Below, in pieces: positions 55,873 through 64,000 of a DNA stretch of 64,000 nt. Each line of letters starts with the position of its first letter. Within the stretch, counting starts at the first letter, position 1. The notes under the pieces are model-generated. The model searched no databases, had not been told where the DNA came from, and saw nothing but the letters and a program-made list of their open reading frames with translations. Origin of the DNA: a virus; the IMG/VR virus record IMGVR_UViG_3300020190_000042, positions 1 to 64,000 of that record; one strand, 5' to 3'. The position numbers and the translations under genes are program-made.

Positions 55873-57601
55873 AGCTGCCCGAGTAAGTCAGTTCTTGCGC
55901 AAGGTGGTCAAACGTCCTATAGAGCAAGGGCGTTATGTTTAGCCGAGGATCAGCCGCAAGCGGTTGATTCGGCGCAAGTGGATGTGGCGCTTGCAACATC
56001 TGATTTAATAATACTAGAAATTGTTGAAACGCGCCTTGTGTTTGTTGAATCATTCGGAAGGGAAATCCCTTCAACATTTCGGCTCGTTCAGAATCGGTTT
56101 TATCGGGGAAGAGATACTTAAGAGCTTCGACGCTATCCACGCCGAGTTCTTGTAAGTTCCGAACGACGATAGATTTTTGGTTTACGTCATACGCCGTATC
56201 TTCGTAAACGTCTCCTTGGAAGCGATACGAAACGTCGCGATCACCGTTAGGCGGTAAACCAAAAACACCCCGTGGGACCTTATTTTCTTGTAACGCAACC
56301 TGCATCGCAGCAGTTACGTCACTTTCGTACTTGGCTAGCTTTTTCTGATAACGAGCTAAGGCTTCTTCCGTTTGTTCCTTAGGTTCTTTAGGGGGCTCAA
56401 GCCCCATAACCTGAATGAAGCTTTCGCGGAAAACTTGCTCTTGATGATAGAGAATCATCTCAAGCAAACGACAGAAACCGTAGGTCAAGAAGCTCTTGTT
56501 CTTGCGCAGAGCCGTGGCCTGAGCCCGACCCATAAGACCTTTGATTTCGGTTGCGGTAGCGCCGGCAGAAATAGATATTTCGTCAACGCCGCCCAAAGCT
56601 GTACGAATTTCTTCCCGCAGTAACAAAGCGTAACGGTTCATATCCCCGTTAACCGGGTCGGGCGTCATATAGCCCACGCGGTCAGACGGTTCGACGTTGG
56701 CAATAACCCGAGGAACTCTCAGGCCGCCAAGCATCGCAGATGAACCAAACGGTTCCGACACTCGGGTCGACGGAGTATCGCGTCCGGCAAAACCGCTTTG
56801 ACTACTAATAGTCGGACGGAATGTACGATCCGCATCCGAAGCTTCGACCAGATCGCTTCGAGGACGCGAACTGATCAGCGTGGGATTACCAAAGAACTCA
56901 ATATTCTTAGCGATATTTTTCATCATGCTGTCGTGCAGCACGATTTGCTCCATGAAGGGCTCAAACTCGCCTTCGCCCTCAGTACCGCTGCTATTGGGTT
57001 TGTTTAAAACCTCAACCGCAGGAATAAAACCTAATTCATTAACGCGACTGTTCCTAGGAGTCAGAACAGTGCCGGGTTCTAACTCAAAACTAAGTTCACT
57101 ATTAGATTCAAATTCATTGATTTTGTCTGCAGTTATAGAAATGCGGACGTAGCGCTTATTTTGTCCGTAGGTATCCGCAGGCAAACCTAAAGTCGAATTT
57201 CGGACTTTATAGCTATATAAAATGACGACTTCTTCGATTTCACCGTTGATATCGTGATAAACCCGGTATTGATTTTTCGCAAAGAAATAAATTTGATACT
57301 TCAGCTTCTGATCCGGACGAAAATAGAACAGCCCACACCCATCGATCAAAAAATTACGGATAATCGCTGGAAAGCGAATATCCATCCGGTTGAGACTAAT
57401 TAAAGAGTCAATAAATTTGCTTCTTGACTTATAAGTATCCTGCTCACAGTAAAAAAACAGCCCTTTTTTGATCATAAGCAGCGTCATCTGCTGCAAATGA
57501 CTCAAAACGACCATCGTGGCAGATTGCTTACTGCGATCCTGCGTCCGAGAAGCTTCGAGAATCTCGTTAAAACGCTGACGAACGCCTAATGAATCTGCCA
57601 T
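55367..57601 (-). CDS. Portal protein, 744 aa
   Basis: Dodecameric head-vertex portal by family knowledge: YRVYHDINGEIEEVVILYSY, KNIEFFGNPTLISSRP and the helical stem region (TALRKNKSFLTYGFCRLLEM). The C-terminal 160 residues form a Gly/Pro-rich tail ending GPKRGNRRRR, whose coding overlaps the scaffold gene in another frame. Start ATG 57601 (MADSLGVRQRFNEI). Upstream are glycosyltransferase and small-protein genes. It threads DNA in and out with terminase (61180). Confidence 0.85.
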   Translation of the reverse strand: MADSLGVRQRFNEILEASRTQDRSKQSATMVVLSHLQQMTLLMIKKGLFFYCEQDTYKSRSKFIDSLISLNRMDIRFPAIIRNFLIDGCGLFYFRPDQKLKYQIYFFAKNQYRVYHDINGEIEEVVILYSYKVRNSTLGLPADTYGQNKRYVRISITADKINEFESNSELSFELEPGTVLTPRNSRVNELGFIPAVEVLNKPNSSGTEGEGEFEPFMEQIVLHDSMMKNIAKNIEFFGNPTLISSRPRSDLVEASDADRTFRPTISSQSGFAGRDTPSTRVSEPFGSSAMLGGLRVPRVIANVEPSDRVGYMTPDPVNGDMNRYALLLREEIRTALGGVDEISISAGATATEIKGLMGRAQATALRKNKSFLTYGFCRLLEMILYHQEQVFRESFIQVMGLEPPKEPKEQTEEALARYQKKLAKYESDVTAAMQVALQENKVPRGVFGLPPNGDRDVSYRFQGDVYEDTAYDVNQKSIVVRNLQELGVDSVEALKYLFPDKTDSERAEMLKGFPFRMIQQTQGAFQQFLVLLNQMLQAPHPLAPNQPLAADPRLNITPLLYRTFDHLAQELTYSGSYEPADPSFDPEPGLPGGSSPAGGALGGPGLYSLPPVGSNYPGGTFGNYAASAVAGGTGYGPFYQQPVQPVSVNVLPVQPLGGGNGQPGAGGFAPLPVPQPDSTVSAVPDGAAGYSTVQSEFTGPTVSLPSAYGSADLVQQRLYNPDFLSDFYGAATSSGPKRGNRRRR

Positions 57602-57632
57602 GGCCTTATTCTCCGATTTTTAAGGCCGAAAA

Positions 57633-57806
57633 TCAAGCTTCGGCGCCTTTCTCTTCAGCTTTACGCTTCATTTTGGCTTTCTGAGCCTTCCGAAGCGCTT
57701 CTTTGCGCTTCATTTTGGAGTGCTCTTCCGATTTCTCACCGTGCTCGCCGCCTTTTTCCTTCGATTCAAAGTGCTTCCGGAGCGCTTCGGGCATTTTCTC
57801 AGCCAT
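57633..57806 (-). CDS. Small Lys-rich phage protein, 57 aa
   Basis: ATG 57806 preferred. MAEKMPEALRKHFESKEKGG, then a run of Lys/Glu-rich residues. The MPEALRKHFESK start is recurrent in phages near portals, from memory. The gene overlaps the upstream one by 8 bases. Function unknown, possibly DNA-condensing. Confidence 0.7.
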   Translation of the reverse strand: MAEKMPEALRKHFESKEKGGEHGEKSEEHSKMKRKEALRKAQKAKMKRKAEEKGAEA

Positions 57807-58641
57807 TTGGTAAAAGATACTGGCGGACTCTCTCAAGTTTAAACAATTCTGACGGCAAAAGCTCATGCGGATAAGCTTCTAGGATGTGATCGCAGCGCCC
57901 CAGAGGGTCTGTACCGCCAGCTTTTGCTTTGTAGTTGTCTAAATGCGACAACATTTCGTCACTGTTAGCCGGAGCCACGGAGTTCGGGATGTCGTCGAAG
58001 CAATGGGAGAAGGAAGTGACTTTGCGCTTCATCCGATCCGCATCGCCCATCCAAGAAAAATGCCAACCAGCGTCGCAATCGCCCACAACGAGATCGTTGG
58101 GGTTCATCCGAATTTGAGAAGGAGTCTGCTCTAGATGCTCATAGAGCACAACGGTGCCGCAGGTCCAGTTATTGGGAGCCTTGGAGTTATCGCCATGAGG
58201 ATCTTTCACACGCAGATCAGCGCGCCCGTAAAACATCGGCATTGACAGACGAACGCAGCGCGACGCGTCGGCTTTAGCGATTTCCACAGCCTCAAGGAGT
58301 TTCTCCGGCTTGGGAATTTCGTCTACGTCGCTGAAGAAAAATACAGAGTCCGGGGGACACATCCGCATACCGACTCCAAGTGCGTCCCGTTGGGCGTATT
58401 CCCGAGACCAGGGAATAGAGCATTCTTCAGGCGTGGGCAGCTCGACGTGCAGTACCTGAAGCTTTTCCTCAGGCAATCCGAGTTCACGGATGGTGTCTAC
58501 GCAAGTAAACGGTTTAGGGTCTCCACGGAACGTGCGGTTCCCATCGGTGATAATGAAACCGTCAACGACATCTTTAAGAATGTTGTAACGGAGCTCTAAG
58601 AGCTCCTTTTCGTCAAAATATAAAAAGCAATCAAACAGCAT
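57799..58641 (-). CDS. GT17-family glycosyltransferase, 280 aa
   Basis: Begins MLFDCFLYFDEKELLELRYN and contains VDGFIITDGNRTFRG, FFFSDVDEIPK (DxD-type metal site) and HFSWMG, the usual layout of GT17 (beta-1,4-GlcNAc-transferase III type). May glycosylate phage or host surface. Located among head genes; overlaps the small Lys-rich gene by 8 bases. Confidence 0.88.
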   Translation of the reverse strand: MLFDCFLYFDEKELLELRYNILKDVVDGFIITDGNRTFRGDPKPFTCVDTIRELGLPEEKLQVLHVELPTPEECSIPWSREYAQRDALGVGMRMCPPDSVFFFSDVDEIPKPEKLLEAVEIAKADASRCVRLSMPMFYGRADLRVKDPHGDNSKAPNNWTCGTVVLYEHLEQTPSQIRMNPNDLVVGDCDAGWHFSWMGDADRMKRKVTSFSHCFDDIPNSVAPANSDEMLSHLDNYKAKAGGTDPLGRCDHILEAYPHELLPSELFKLERVRQYLLPNG

Positions 58642-58666
58642 CTGGAGCTAAAAAGCTGCCAGTATG

Positions 58667-58993
58667 CTAACTCTTAATGGCGGTGTTGTAACCCCCACCC
58701 GCGCGAATCACTAAAGAGCCGTTCGAAGGGCGGCGACGCTCACGAGCAGCGCTCAAAAGATCTTGCTTAAGGCTTTCTAAGTCAGGTGCAGGTCCCTGAT
58801 CCTCACCATAAGGACCAGACTTAGGGGGAACAGCACCCTGCATGTACGAAGCATCGTACCCGGCGTCGTAGCGAGTATCATCCATACCCGTGCCTTGGAT
58901 ACGCTCCTGCATCTGCGAAGCGCGCTCCATATCGTTAAAAGCAGCGCCGAAAAATTCGCTTGCTCGACCGAAGGGGCTAGATGGGCGCATCAT
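58667..58993 (-). CDS. Hypothetical virion-region protein, 108 aa
   Basis: Begins MMRPSSPFGRASEFFGAAFN; Gly/Pro-rich middle (SYMQGAVPPKSGPYGEDQGP) and a basic C-terminus (LLSAARERRRPSNGSLVIRA). ATGA overlap with the upstream gene. Not recognised. Confidence 0.6.
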   Translation of the reverse strand: MMRPSSPFGRASEFFGAAFNDMERASQMQERIQGTGMDDTRYDAGYDASYMQGAVPPKSGPYGEDQGPAPDLESLKQDLLSAARERRRPSNGSLVIRAGGGYNTAIKS

Positions 58994-59205
58994 GAGCTTT
59001 TACGTTTAATATACTCGGAAGCTTTACGTCTAGCTTCCCGAGCTTTTTCAGTATTAGGAACCTGAGTATTAACAGGTTTATCTCCACGCGTGGCAGCTTT
59101 TTTACGCTCGTCGGTAGCGCGACGTTCCTCTGGACTTAAAGCTGCCCAAGCTGCCCGAGGAAGATAACGTTCAGTTCTTCCTTTTTCACGAGCTATGTCA
59201 GCCAT
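58990..59205 (-). CDS. Small basic phage protein (DUF6321-like), 71 aa
   Basis: LPRAAWAALSPEERRATDER followed by KKAATRGDKPVNTQVPN and an Arg/Lys tail. The LP.AA(W/F)..L.P.ER..TD..K pattern fits a small basic phage family I know as DUF6321, from memory. Probably structural or DNA-associated. Confidence 0.65.
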   Translation of the reverse strand: MADIAREKGRTERYLPRAAWAALSPEERRATDERKKAATRGDKPVNTQVPNTEKAREARRKASEYIKRKSS

Positions 59206-59419
59206 AAAGATTGCCCGCCATTAGGGCTCTATCCGTTAAAGCTTTAGCTAACAAAGCATCTTTCGTGTAATCAACTAAACCGCTCATAATCGAAGTTTGA
59301 GTCGGTGTTGTAGCTGAGCTCAACCACGAAGCAAAATCTTTGGCTTCAGGAAGAGCTCGTTCCCGAAATGTTGAGCCTCCGCTTAAAGCGGTAATTAAAT
59401 CCGACGCCGAATAGTTCAT
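59198..59419 (-). CDS. Small hypothetical protein, 73 aa
   Basis: Helical, Ala/Ser/Leu-rich (LITALSGGSTFRERALPEAK, MSGLVDYTKDALLAKALTDR). Overlaps genes on both sides. Function unknown. Confidence 0.6.
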   Translation of the reverse strand: MNYSASDLITALSGGSTFRERALPEAKDFASWLSSATTPTQTSIMSGLVDYTKDALLAKALTDRALMAGNLYG

Positions 59420-59649
59420 TTTTTATCTTTCGATTTTTCGTACTCTTCGCGAGTTTGCCAATCTTCCTTACCCCAACGGGTAAGACGGTTCTCCGAAGAT
59501 TTTTTACCTTCGTAAGATCCACCCATTTCTTTATAGTACTTAGTCGCTAGCTGCATCGCACGAGCGCTGTGGCCACCGAGTTTTTTGCGGGCTTTTGCTT
59601 TAGCGCGAGCCCATTTCTCAGGGTCTCTTTTTTTAGCAATCTCAGCCAT
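59416..59649 (-). CDS. Small basic phage protein (DUF5872-like), 77 aa
   Basis: MAEIAKKRDPEKWARAKAKA then KLGGHSARAMQLATKYYKEM and WGKEDW. From memory this is the DUF5872-type sequence (R.P..W..AKA.A....GGHSARAMQ.A...Y) widespread in phages and some large viruses. Function unknown; present next to head genes. Confidence 0.72.
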   Translation of the reverse strand: MAEIAKKRDPEKWARAKAKARKKLGGHSARAMQLATKYYKEMGGSYEGKKSSENRLTRWGKEDWQTREEYEKSKDKK

Positions 59650-59651
59650 GA

Positions 59652-59936
59652 TTAGTACAGTACGTAGCAGTGATCAATAGTCGAGGTGCCACTAATTTGA
59701 GTAATCGATATTGGCAACAAAACGTCCGTACGGATGTGGTTAAATGTAATAGGCGATTTAGAGTCCGCCAATAACACAACTAAAGTTTTGTCCGTGTTCT
59801 TGTTTGCATTCTCAACATAAACTGCACGACAAGCAGCAAAGTTGACGTTAGCTCCCGATGCGTTTACAAGGAAACCACTGGTATAAGGCAGCGAAGCTGT
59901 CTGCCCGTAAACACCCCCAAACGCTCTAACGTCCAT
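59652..59936 (-). CDS. Small beta-rich virion protein, 94 aa
   Basis: VNASGANVNFAACRAVYVEN, TLVVLLADSKSPITF, HIRTDVLLPISITQISGT and a terminal YVLY. Matches the beta-sandwich style of small phage proteins that cover capsid or tail. Family not certain. Confidence 0.62.
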   Translation of the reverse strand: MDVRAFGGVYGQTASLPYTSGFLVNASGANVNFAACRAVYVENANKNTDKTLVVLLADSKSPITFNHIRTDVLLPISITQISGTSTIDHCYVLY

Positions 59937-59938
59937 AT

Positions 59939-60244
59939 TTAATCCAGTGTCTCTATCAGTTTAACCAAATATTCGACAGCTTTTTCCAAATCTTGTTTTC
60001 CGTTTTTTTCTTCCCACCGCCATAGATATTTTTGCGCACAGCCCTCTAGGTAACCTTGGTATTTAACCAAACCCATAGATGCGTTCTGTGCATCATAACA
60101 TTCCAGACCTCCTTTTTTGTAATAAGAAGGGCGGACTGCAGGATCCTCACTCCGCAACGTTAAACCACCAAATTGTGGCTCCGCGCTGCTCCAAAAATCG
60201 TCGAAGTCTGTAGGCGTCGCGTCGGTGTAGGGTTTGTCGCTCAT
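59939..60244 (-). CDS. DUF3310-type protein (SaV-like), 101 aa
   Basis: ATG 60244 preferred (GAAGG 5 bases upstream); ATG 60277 or GTG 60286 in frame would add 11-14 residues. RPSYYKKGGLECYDAQNA, VKYQGYLEGCAQKYLWRW and DLEKAVEYLVKLIETL are the DUF3310 signature found in many phages. Its biochemical role is unproven; some members bind DNA or nucleotides. Confidence 0.85.
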   Translation of the reverse strand: MSDKPYTDATPTDFDDFWSSAEPQFGGLTLRSEDPAVRPSYYKKGGLECYDAQNASMGLVKYQGYLEGCAQKYLWRWEEKNGKQDLEKAVEYLVKLIETLD

Positions 60245-60305
60245 TTTTACCTTCAAAGTAGTAGCAGATGTGGACATACTCCGCACCGCGTGGGACCAAT
60301 CTAGG

Positions 60306-61178
60306 CTACAAAATAAGCATCTCCTCTATACATAGTAAATCTTTTTCGCGTTCTTTAAACTGTCTTGAGTATTTGTCATCGTCATGACAAATCAACCCAC
60401 ACTCTAGAATGCAATAACTGTCTTTACGTTTTACAACAGGCACACAACGTCTGTGCTCAAAGTTTATCGGTAAATATTCAAACGCTAATCCCATCGAACT
60501 ACGGTCCGCAATTGGCCAATTTCTAATGCCCGTTTTGGCGTAACTTTTTTGAGGATCAAAGCTATCGGAGCGAATATATAGTTCTCCGTCTTGCTGATCT
60601 AAGATCATCCCGCAGTAATAAGGACTGCCTAATTGAATAAAGAAATCAATCTCATGATCAACAACAAGAATTTTTGGAACCGTGAATCCAATATTGTGCC
60701 AGACATTAGGAGTTTCTTTGGTTAAAAGCCATTTTTCATAGTTACCAATCGGGATTCGTTTCCCTTCAAAATTTTCATAAAGGGCAAACCCAGGCTCTAA
60801 CCCATATCGGTTTAATACTGGTTTCCATTTTCTGTAATAGTCAAAATTATCTTTCCGAATTAAAACGTCATTTTCTTGATAAATGTAATAGTCCGCCGCG
60901 CGGTTCAAAATCGCTAAAGCTAAATCAGTTTTGTGTGCCCAGGTCAGATACCAACCCTCATACTCTGGACCGGCAACTTTAACCTCGACAGTAATATTTT
61001 TAAATTGCTCAAACAGCGTATCTAATGTCTCAATATTATCCTGAGCTTCATAATTTATATAAATATGTATATGAACGTCCTGTTTAAATTTATCGTACTC
61101 TGTTAAAACATTTAAAAGCGGGTTAATCCGCTCCAACGGATTGTGAGCCGTAATCGCAACCCAGATTTTCTTAGTCAT
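60306..61178 (-). CDS. Glycosyltransferase-like protein, 290 aa
   Basis: ATG 61178 immediately follows the terminase stop (TGACATG); an in-frame TTG at 61190 overlaps it. The N-terminus KIWVAITAHNPLERINPLLN has a GT-A-like strand, and YYIYQENDVLIRKDNFDYYR contains an acidic cluster (END) in the place of DxD. The remainder is alpha/beta with Cys. Sugar transfer is inferred; target unknown. Confidence 0.6.
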   Translation of the reverse strand: MTKKIWVAITAHNPLERINPLLNVLTEYDKFKQDVHIHIYINYEAQDNIETLDTLFEQFKNITVEVKVAGPEYEGWYLTWAHKTDLALAILNRAADYYIYQENDVLIRKDNFDYYRKWKPVLNRYGLEPGFALYENFEGKRIPIGNYEKWLLTKETPNVWHNIGFTVPKILVVDHEIDFFIQLGSPYYCGMILDQQDGELYIRSDSFDPQKSYAKTGIRNWPIADRSSMGLAFEYLPINFEHRRCVPVVKRKDSYCILECGLICHDDDKYSRQFKEREKDLLCIEEMLIL

Positions 61179-61179
61179 G

Positions 61180-62700
61180 TCAGTATTCAATGCTGAAGTT
61201 GCCTCGACGCTGTAAATACTGGATCAACCACGTGTAGGCGTCTAGCAGGTCGTCATGAGCTGTTGCGCCGACGTTGATCAACTGATCGAACAAAGCGTCG
61301 AATTTTCGGTATTTATTGAACACAATTTTCTTGTTTTCTAGCAAACCTAAAGTTCCGCGAAAACGAGCGATCTTGTCCCCTCTAAAACCTTTAACTTCAT
61401 GAATATTTAAGTTACCTAAGCCGCGCTCATTTATCAGCACTCGTCGAAGATCTGCCGCGAGAGATGCTTGATACGCCACGGATTCCACAACCAGCGTCAC
61501 CGTGGAATAAGTCGGCATAAACTGATTGTCGTGCTGAGTGAGGATACCCCACTCCAAGAGCATGTCGCAGAGTAAATCAATTTTCTCCAGGTTTCCGATT
61601 GAGCGGCATTGGTGAGCGTCAATGATGTAGTATTTATCGCCTAAACGACCACCAAGAACAAAAGCTGTGTAATCGCTCGTTTCGTTTTTGCTAGCCGAAA
61701 GGTCAATACCGACTGCAAGTGAATCAAACTCGGTAACAACTTCCCCTTTAACTAATAGATCTGGTGAAACAACCAGATCGGAAGTCATCACAGGTTGTTG
61801 CTGATACTGGAACGCAAACGCCACGGGGTCCAGTTCTTTCTGGGTTAATAAATACTGCGACGACCACTGCTCCGGCCAATAGCTCACGGGTCCTCCATTG
61901 TTGTCGTATGTAATAGCCTCTTGGGTCACCTGTTTCCACCCTTTCTCAGGCACAAACATTGTCTTGTGGATGTCTAACGGGTGGAATCGAGTTCCTAGGC
62001 AGATTGATCGGCCACCTTCAAACACAATCGGCGCAATAACAGAAGACCAGTTGGTATTCATCTCGTCTCGAATCGCTGGGTTTTTAATATCTGCGCTGGA
62101 TTTAATAGGGTCATCAACGACAACTAAGTGTGCGCGCTTAGACGTAATAGAACCACGCAGGCCCGCAGCACGCAGCGTAAACTCTTCGTCGCCAAGCCTG
62201 GGAATACCGGCGTAATCAAAATCAATCGACCAGCCGATGTCCGATTGCATCCCGGACTTCAACTGCACCCGGGGAAAAACTTTTCTAAATTCTGGAGAAT
62301 CAATGAGCTGACGGATGATTCGGCTCTTAGGAATGGCCGTGGCGATGTTGTACGAAACATAAATAATCTGTAACGGCATCTTCGCCGTCGTGTGTTTTCC
62401 AATAATCCACGCGGTAAACATGTTGAGGCAGGTGCTCTTGGCGCTACCCCGTGGAGCCAAAATGTCTAAATTTGGTCCAGCAATATCAAGTAGATACTTA
62501 TTGGACTCACCAGTGATCAGGTGCCGATGCCATTCCAGCATGTGTTTTGCCGGAGGTTTATCGAGAAGCGTACAGAACGTATGAAAGTCATCTGCTGCTT
62601 TTTTGTATATCGTGTCGACGCCAGATCCAGTGTCCTCACTAGCACGTAGTGCACGCATTTGTGCTGCACGACGATACGCGGATGTTTCCCGGCTAGGCAT
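61180..62700 (-). CDS. terL: Terminase large subunit, 506 aa
   Basis: ATPase: Walker A APRGSAKST (residues 82-90), Walker B LVVVDDP (192-198). Nuclease: VGIDLSASKNETSDYTAFVL (first catalytic Asp) and later DDLLDAYTWLI (third Asp cluster). It packages phage DNA into the prohead through the portal at 55367. First gene of the minus virion operon; no small subunit is recognised nearby. Confidence 0.95.
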   Translation of the reverse strand: MPSRETSAYRRAAQMRALRASEDTGSGVDTIYKKAADDFHTFCTLLDKPPAKHMLEWHRHLITGESNKYLLDIAGPNLDILAPRGSAKSTCLNMFTAWIIGKHTTAKMPLQIIYVSYNIATAIPKSRIIRQLIDSPEFRKVFPRVQLKSGMQSDIGWSIDFDYAGIPRLGDEEFTLRAAGLRGSITSKRAHLVVVDDPIKSSADIKNPAIRDEMNTNWSSVIAPIVFEGGRSICLGTRFHPLDIHKTMFVPEKGWKQVTQEAITYDNNGGPVSYWPEQWSSQYLLTQKELDPVAFAFQYQQQPVMTSDLVVSPDLLVKGEVVTEFDSLAVGIDLSASKNETSDYTAFVLGGRLGDKYYIIDAHQCRSIGNLEKIDLLCDMLLEWGILTQHDNQFMPTYSTVTLVVESVAYQASLAADLRRVLINERGLGNLNIHEVKGFRGDKIARFRGTLGLLENKKIVFNKYRKFDALFDQLINVGATAHDDLLDAYTWLIQYLQRRGNFSIEY

Positions 62701-62709
62701 ATCACTAAG

Positions 62710-62739
62710 TTGACACTATCGCTATATTACTCGTATCTG
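62710..62739 (+). promoter_or_regulatory. Consensus-like promoter for the 62754 gene
   Basis: TTGACA (62710-62715) and TATCTG (62734-62739), spacer 18. The gap to the minus-strand terminase is only about 53 bases, so divergent transcription starts here. Confidence 0.6.
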
Positions 62740-62753
62740 AACACCTTTCAGGA

Positions 62754-63926
62754 ATGGCCAAAATTCTTTGGTACGGTGATGCTTGCTGTAATACAGGGTT
62801 TGCCCGAGTAACACACAGTGTATTAGAGCAGCTGCAAAAAGAGCACGAGATCTATGTGCTCGCAATCAATTATTCTGGCGATCCTCATAACTACCCCTAT
62901 ACCGTTTACCCCGCGTCGAACGTCAACTGCGGAGACCGGTTTGGTATTCCACGGATTCCGGAAATTTTAGAAAAAGTAAAACCAGATATTTTTATCTGCC
63001 TACAAGATATTTGGGTTTGCAATCAGGTATGGGAGCGCTGCCAATTCCTTAAAGATTCCTTGAAATTTAAATTTATCTGCTATTTCCCTATCGACAGCGA
63101 GTCCTACATGCCGGACATGCTGCGCAATATCCCTGAGTGGGACATGGCCATCACGTTTACCATTGAGTGCGCTCAGCGAATTTTAAAACACGATATTAAA
63201 CCTTCTCGTTTAGGTGTTCTTCCCCACGGGGTGGACATCGACAAATTTATGCCCGGCTCTCGATCAGAAGCACGTAAAGCTTTTGGGTTGCCCGAAGATA
63301 AATTTATCGTTCTTAACGCCAATAGAAATCAGCCTCGTAAGCGCATTGATCTAACGATTAAAGCGTTCGCAAAATTTGCGGTCAATAAACCCGACACCAT
63401 GCTGTACCTCCACATGGGGGCCAAGGATATGGGATGGGACGTTATTCCGCTCTTTAAATACGAAATGCAAAAGCTGGGACTTGACGGAACCAACCGTCTG
63501 ATCCTGACTTCGAACCAAATAAATTACTTAGACGCGCCGTCAGATGCCATGCTTAACCAGATTTACAACTGTTGTGACGTAGGTATAAATACAGCAGATG
63601 GTGAAGGCTGGGGTCTTGTTCCCTTCGAACACGCAAGCTGCAAAAAACCTCAGGTCGTACCCAACCACACGGCGTGTAGTGATATTTGGGAAGGCGCTGC
63701 TCAGCTTGTGGACATCGCTACGTGGTACGTCGATAAAGATCTCGGCGTGGAGCGCGGCCTAATTGACGTAAACGATGCTGTTAAGAAATTAGACGAGCTC
63801 TATTACGACAAAAATATTTACGACGAAGTAGCCGAAGCATGTTACACCGTAACCCGCCGTCCGGAATACCGCTGGCAAAGCGTAGCCGCTGGATTCTCTC
63901 ACGCTATTAAAGACCTCACCGCTTGA
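62754..63926 (+). CDS. GT4-type glycosyltransferase, 390 aa
   Basis: GT-B fold: N-terminal strands MAKILWYGDACCNTGFARVT, linker VLPHGVDIDKF, RNQPRKRIDLTIKAFAKF and the GT4 donor site NTADGEGWGLVPFEHASCKK. A Mg-independent retaining transferase by family. Likely decorates the virion or host surface. First gene of a plus-strand unit. Confidence 0.93.
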   Translation: MAKILWYGDACCNTGFARVTHSVLEQLQKEHEIYVLAINYSGDPHNYPYTVYPASNVNCGDRFGIPRIPEILEKVKPDIFICLQDIWVCNQVWERCQFLKDSLKFKFICYFPIDSESYMPDMLRNIPEWDMAITFTIECAQRILKHDIKPSRLGVLPHGVDIDKFMPGSRSEARKAFGLPEDKFIVLNANRNQPRKRIDLTIKAFAKFAVNKPDTMLYLHMGAKDMGWDVIPLFKYEMQKLGLDGTNRLILTSNQINYLDAPSDAMLNQIYNCCDVGINTADGEGWGLVPFEHASCKKPQVVPNHTACSDIWEGAAQLVDIATWYVDKDLGVERGLIDVNDAVKKLDELYYDKNIYDEVAEACYTVTRRPEYRWQSVAAGFSHAIKDLTA

Positions 63927-63929
63927 TCC

Positions 63930-64000
63930 ATGCAGTCAACCACACGCTTTTTTCACGCTCACAGCAGCGTCCTTTATCCGATCAAACGTCAAACAACGGG
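63930..64000 (+). CDS. Start of a further gene (partial)
   Basis: ATG 63930 four bases after the previous stop; frame MQSTTRFFHAHSSVLYPIKR stays open to the right edge. Coupled with the glycosyltransferase; identity cannot be told from 23 residues. Confidence 0.5.
   Translation, partial: MQSTTRFFHAHSSVLYPIKRQTT

Overview
The window looks like a large part (64 kb, open at both ends) of the genome of a tailed dsDNA phage infecting a phycobilisome-containing cyanobacterium. The case for a phage is a terminase large subunit, a portal, a capsid-like gene, tail-fibre proteins, endolysins and densely packed small genes. The case for a cyanobacterial host is an NblA-like protein (phycobilisome disassembly), SpeD, flavin-dependent ThyX, and small proteins of the sort shared by cyanophages and cyanobacteria. 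The gene set recalls unassigned freshwater Synechococcus phages such as the S-EIV1 type. That is an inference from gene content; no database search was made. No tail sheath, tube or tape-measure gene was recognised.

Layout. (1) 1-5000, + strand: about twenty very small genes in mini-operons, each group separated by a repeated GC hairpin plus a CACACAATTACAC-like leader. (2) 5000-11300, + strand: a consensus promoter, a non-coding stretch holding a cloverleaf-like RNA, then a module of a large helical protein, a MoxR/RavA-type AAA+ ATPase and a VWA (MIDAS) protein. (3) 11300-23550, + strand: replication and recombination, with family A DNA polymerase, an SSB-like protein, a PD-(D/E)XK exonuclease and a primase-SF3 helicase. 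Inside it lie an antisense nblA-like gene and a degenerate adenine-methyltransferase-like gene. (4) 23550-30500, mixed strands: thyX, a bifunctional endolysin (GH24 plus C39-like peptidase), holin candidates, an HNH nuclease, speD and a glycosyltransferase. (5) 30500-38100, mostly - strand: tail-fibre and receptor-binding proteins with long repeats, interrupted by a + strand tyrosine integrase. (6) 38100-41650, + strand: a regulatory island with two Zn-finger proteins of a CVNP-H type (a third lies at 15.7 kb), a winged helix, an excisionase-like protein and a second degenerate methyltransferase. (7) 41600-62700, - strand: virion assembly, read right to left from terminase through portal, scaffold, capsid and internal proteins to a muramidase. 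A two-gene + strand insert within it carries an excisionase-like protein and a Dps-like ferritin. (8) 62700-64000, + strand: a glycosyltransferase behind a consensus promoter and the start of a further gene.

How the genes fit together. The early mini-operons and the AAA/VWA module probably act on the host first. The replication module, ThyX and the exonuclease supply and copy DNA. NblA, SpeD and the Dps-like protein are plausible host-metabolism or stress modifiers. The integrase and the excisionase-like proteins raise the possibility of lysogeny, although no CI-type repressor was recognised.

Most likely to be new: the repeated intercistronic hairpin leaders, the cloverleaf RNA with anti-start complementarity, two methyltransferase-like proteins lacking the NPPY catalytic motif, a 506-base portal/scaffold overlap in two frames, and virion proteins with a cupredoxin copper-site motif and a SWIM-type CxC...CxH motif.
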